From an uncultured Bacteroidales bacterium (GTDB lineage: Bacteria > Bacteroidota > Bacteroidia > Bacteroidales > UBA932), in the NCBI GenBank assembly GCA_905234775.1, contig CAJOJC010000002.1, positions 1 to 42,201 of the forward strand: a DNA stretch of 42,201 nucleotides, read 5' to 3'. The first letter of the stretch is position 1. Each line of letters opens with the position of its first letter. Position numbers and translations under genes: made by a program. Below are positions 42,043-42,201 of the stretch, one piece after another. A model generated the notes under the pieces. It worked only from the letters and a program-made list of their open reading frames with translations, ran no database searches and had not been told where the DNA came from.

Positions 42043-42201
42043 ATGAAACTATTCAGCGATTATTTCAAACTGCTTGCGGTTGTCGCAGTTTTCTGCGCGG
42101 CGTCTTGTAAGCAGGTAGAAGCGCCGTTGATCCCCGTGCAGAGCGTTACGATTGGCCAGCCCGATCAGACGCTAACAGTAGGGGAGACAGTGATTCTAAG
42201 C
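42043..42201 (+). CDS. Lipoprotein with BIG2-type Ig-like domain, N-terminal fragment
   Basis: The gene is cut by the window edge. The 53 visible residues begin with a lipoprotein signal peptide (LLAVVAVFCAASC, Cys22 lipidated). After a short linker, VQSVTIGQPDQTLTVGETV has the repeating pattern of a bacterial Ig-like (BIG2) domain. Such proteins are usually surface-exposed, and the rest of the protein, not seen here, would decide its function. The start ATG at 42043 is the only one preceding the signal peptide. Confidence 0.72.
   Translation, partial: MKLFSDYFKLLAVVAVFCAASCKQVEAPLIPVQSVTIGQPDQTLTVGETVILS

Overview
The window looks like a chromosomal segment of a Bacteroidales bacterium (Bacteroidota), probably a gut lineage. 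Four things point there. Promoter-like sites of the form TTG-N19/20-TAnnTTTG precede several genes. There is a TonB receptor paired with a DUF4249 lipoprotein, and a Bacteroidetes-type lipoprotein of the rSAM/lipoprotein system. Shine-Dalgarno sequences are largely absent. Gene families match Bacteroidetes versions, such as DnaE of 1275 residues, two-subunit SdhAB/FrdAB and single-chain glycyl-tRNA synthetase. GC content is moderate but strongly mosaic. I cannot name a genus with confidence.

Layout. 0-11.5 kb: the end of an endonuclease/exonuclease/phosphatase protein, galK, a hairpin-rich gap of about 600 bp with two 33-bp near-palindromic repeats, then a leftward envelope cluster (mfd, coaX, an outer-membrane protein, a TPR protein, lptC and a ppiD-like foldase). 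11.5-11.76 kb: an intergenic region with two perfect and several imperfect DnaA boxes and an AT-rich tract. 11.76-15.5 kb: ruvB and sdhA-sdhB (fumarate reductase/succinate dehydrogenase) running right. 15.5-17.5 kb: hflX and tonB running left. 17.6-22.9 kb: a tightly overlapping operon ybeY-mnmG-ruvA-sufS-sufE-sufT-folK. 22.97-29.3 kb: glyS, a degenerate ThiL-like protein and dnaE. 29.5-37.1 kb: an AAA/DUF4143 ATPase, lplA and the complete glycine cleavage system (gcvT, gcvH, gcvPA, gcvPB, lpd). 37.1-41.1 kb: a 70-bp tandem REP-like duplication, then a leftward operon (small membrane protein, nicotinamidase, TonB-dependent receptor, DUF4249 lipoprotein). 41.2-42.2 kb: tRNA-Ala(CGC) and two lipoproteins, the last cut by the window edge.

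The main finding is a candidate chromosomal origin and partition region. The mfd-ruvB gap holds two perfect TTATCCACA boxes facing each other, a third likely box and two weaker matches, then an AT-rich stretch. Genes on both sides point away from it. Two parS-like palindromes lie 8 and 10 kb away, inside mnmG and sufS: one perfect TGTTCCACGTGGAACA and one with a single change. The second notable item is a ThiL homologue in the glyS-dnaE operon that keeps the fold-specific parts but has lost the metal- and nucleotide-binding aspartates, so it is probably a pseudoenzyme. Also of interest are the operator-like repeat pair upstream of galK, a tandem duplication that crosses a stop codon, a split GcvP in a self-contained lipoate/glycine cleavage cluster, and an sdhAB operon with no membrane-anchor gene.
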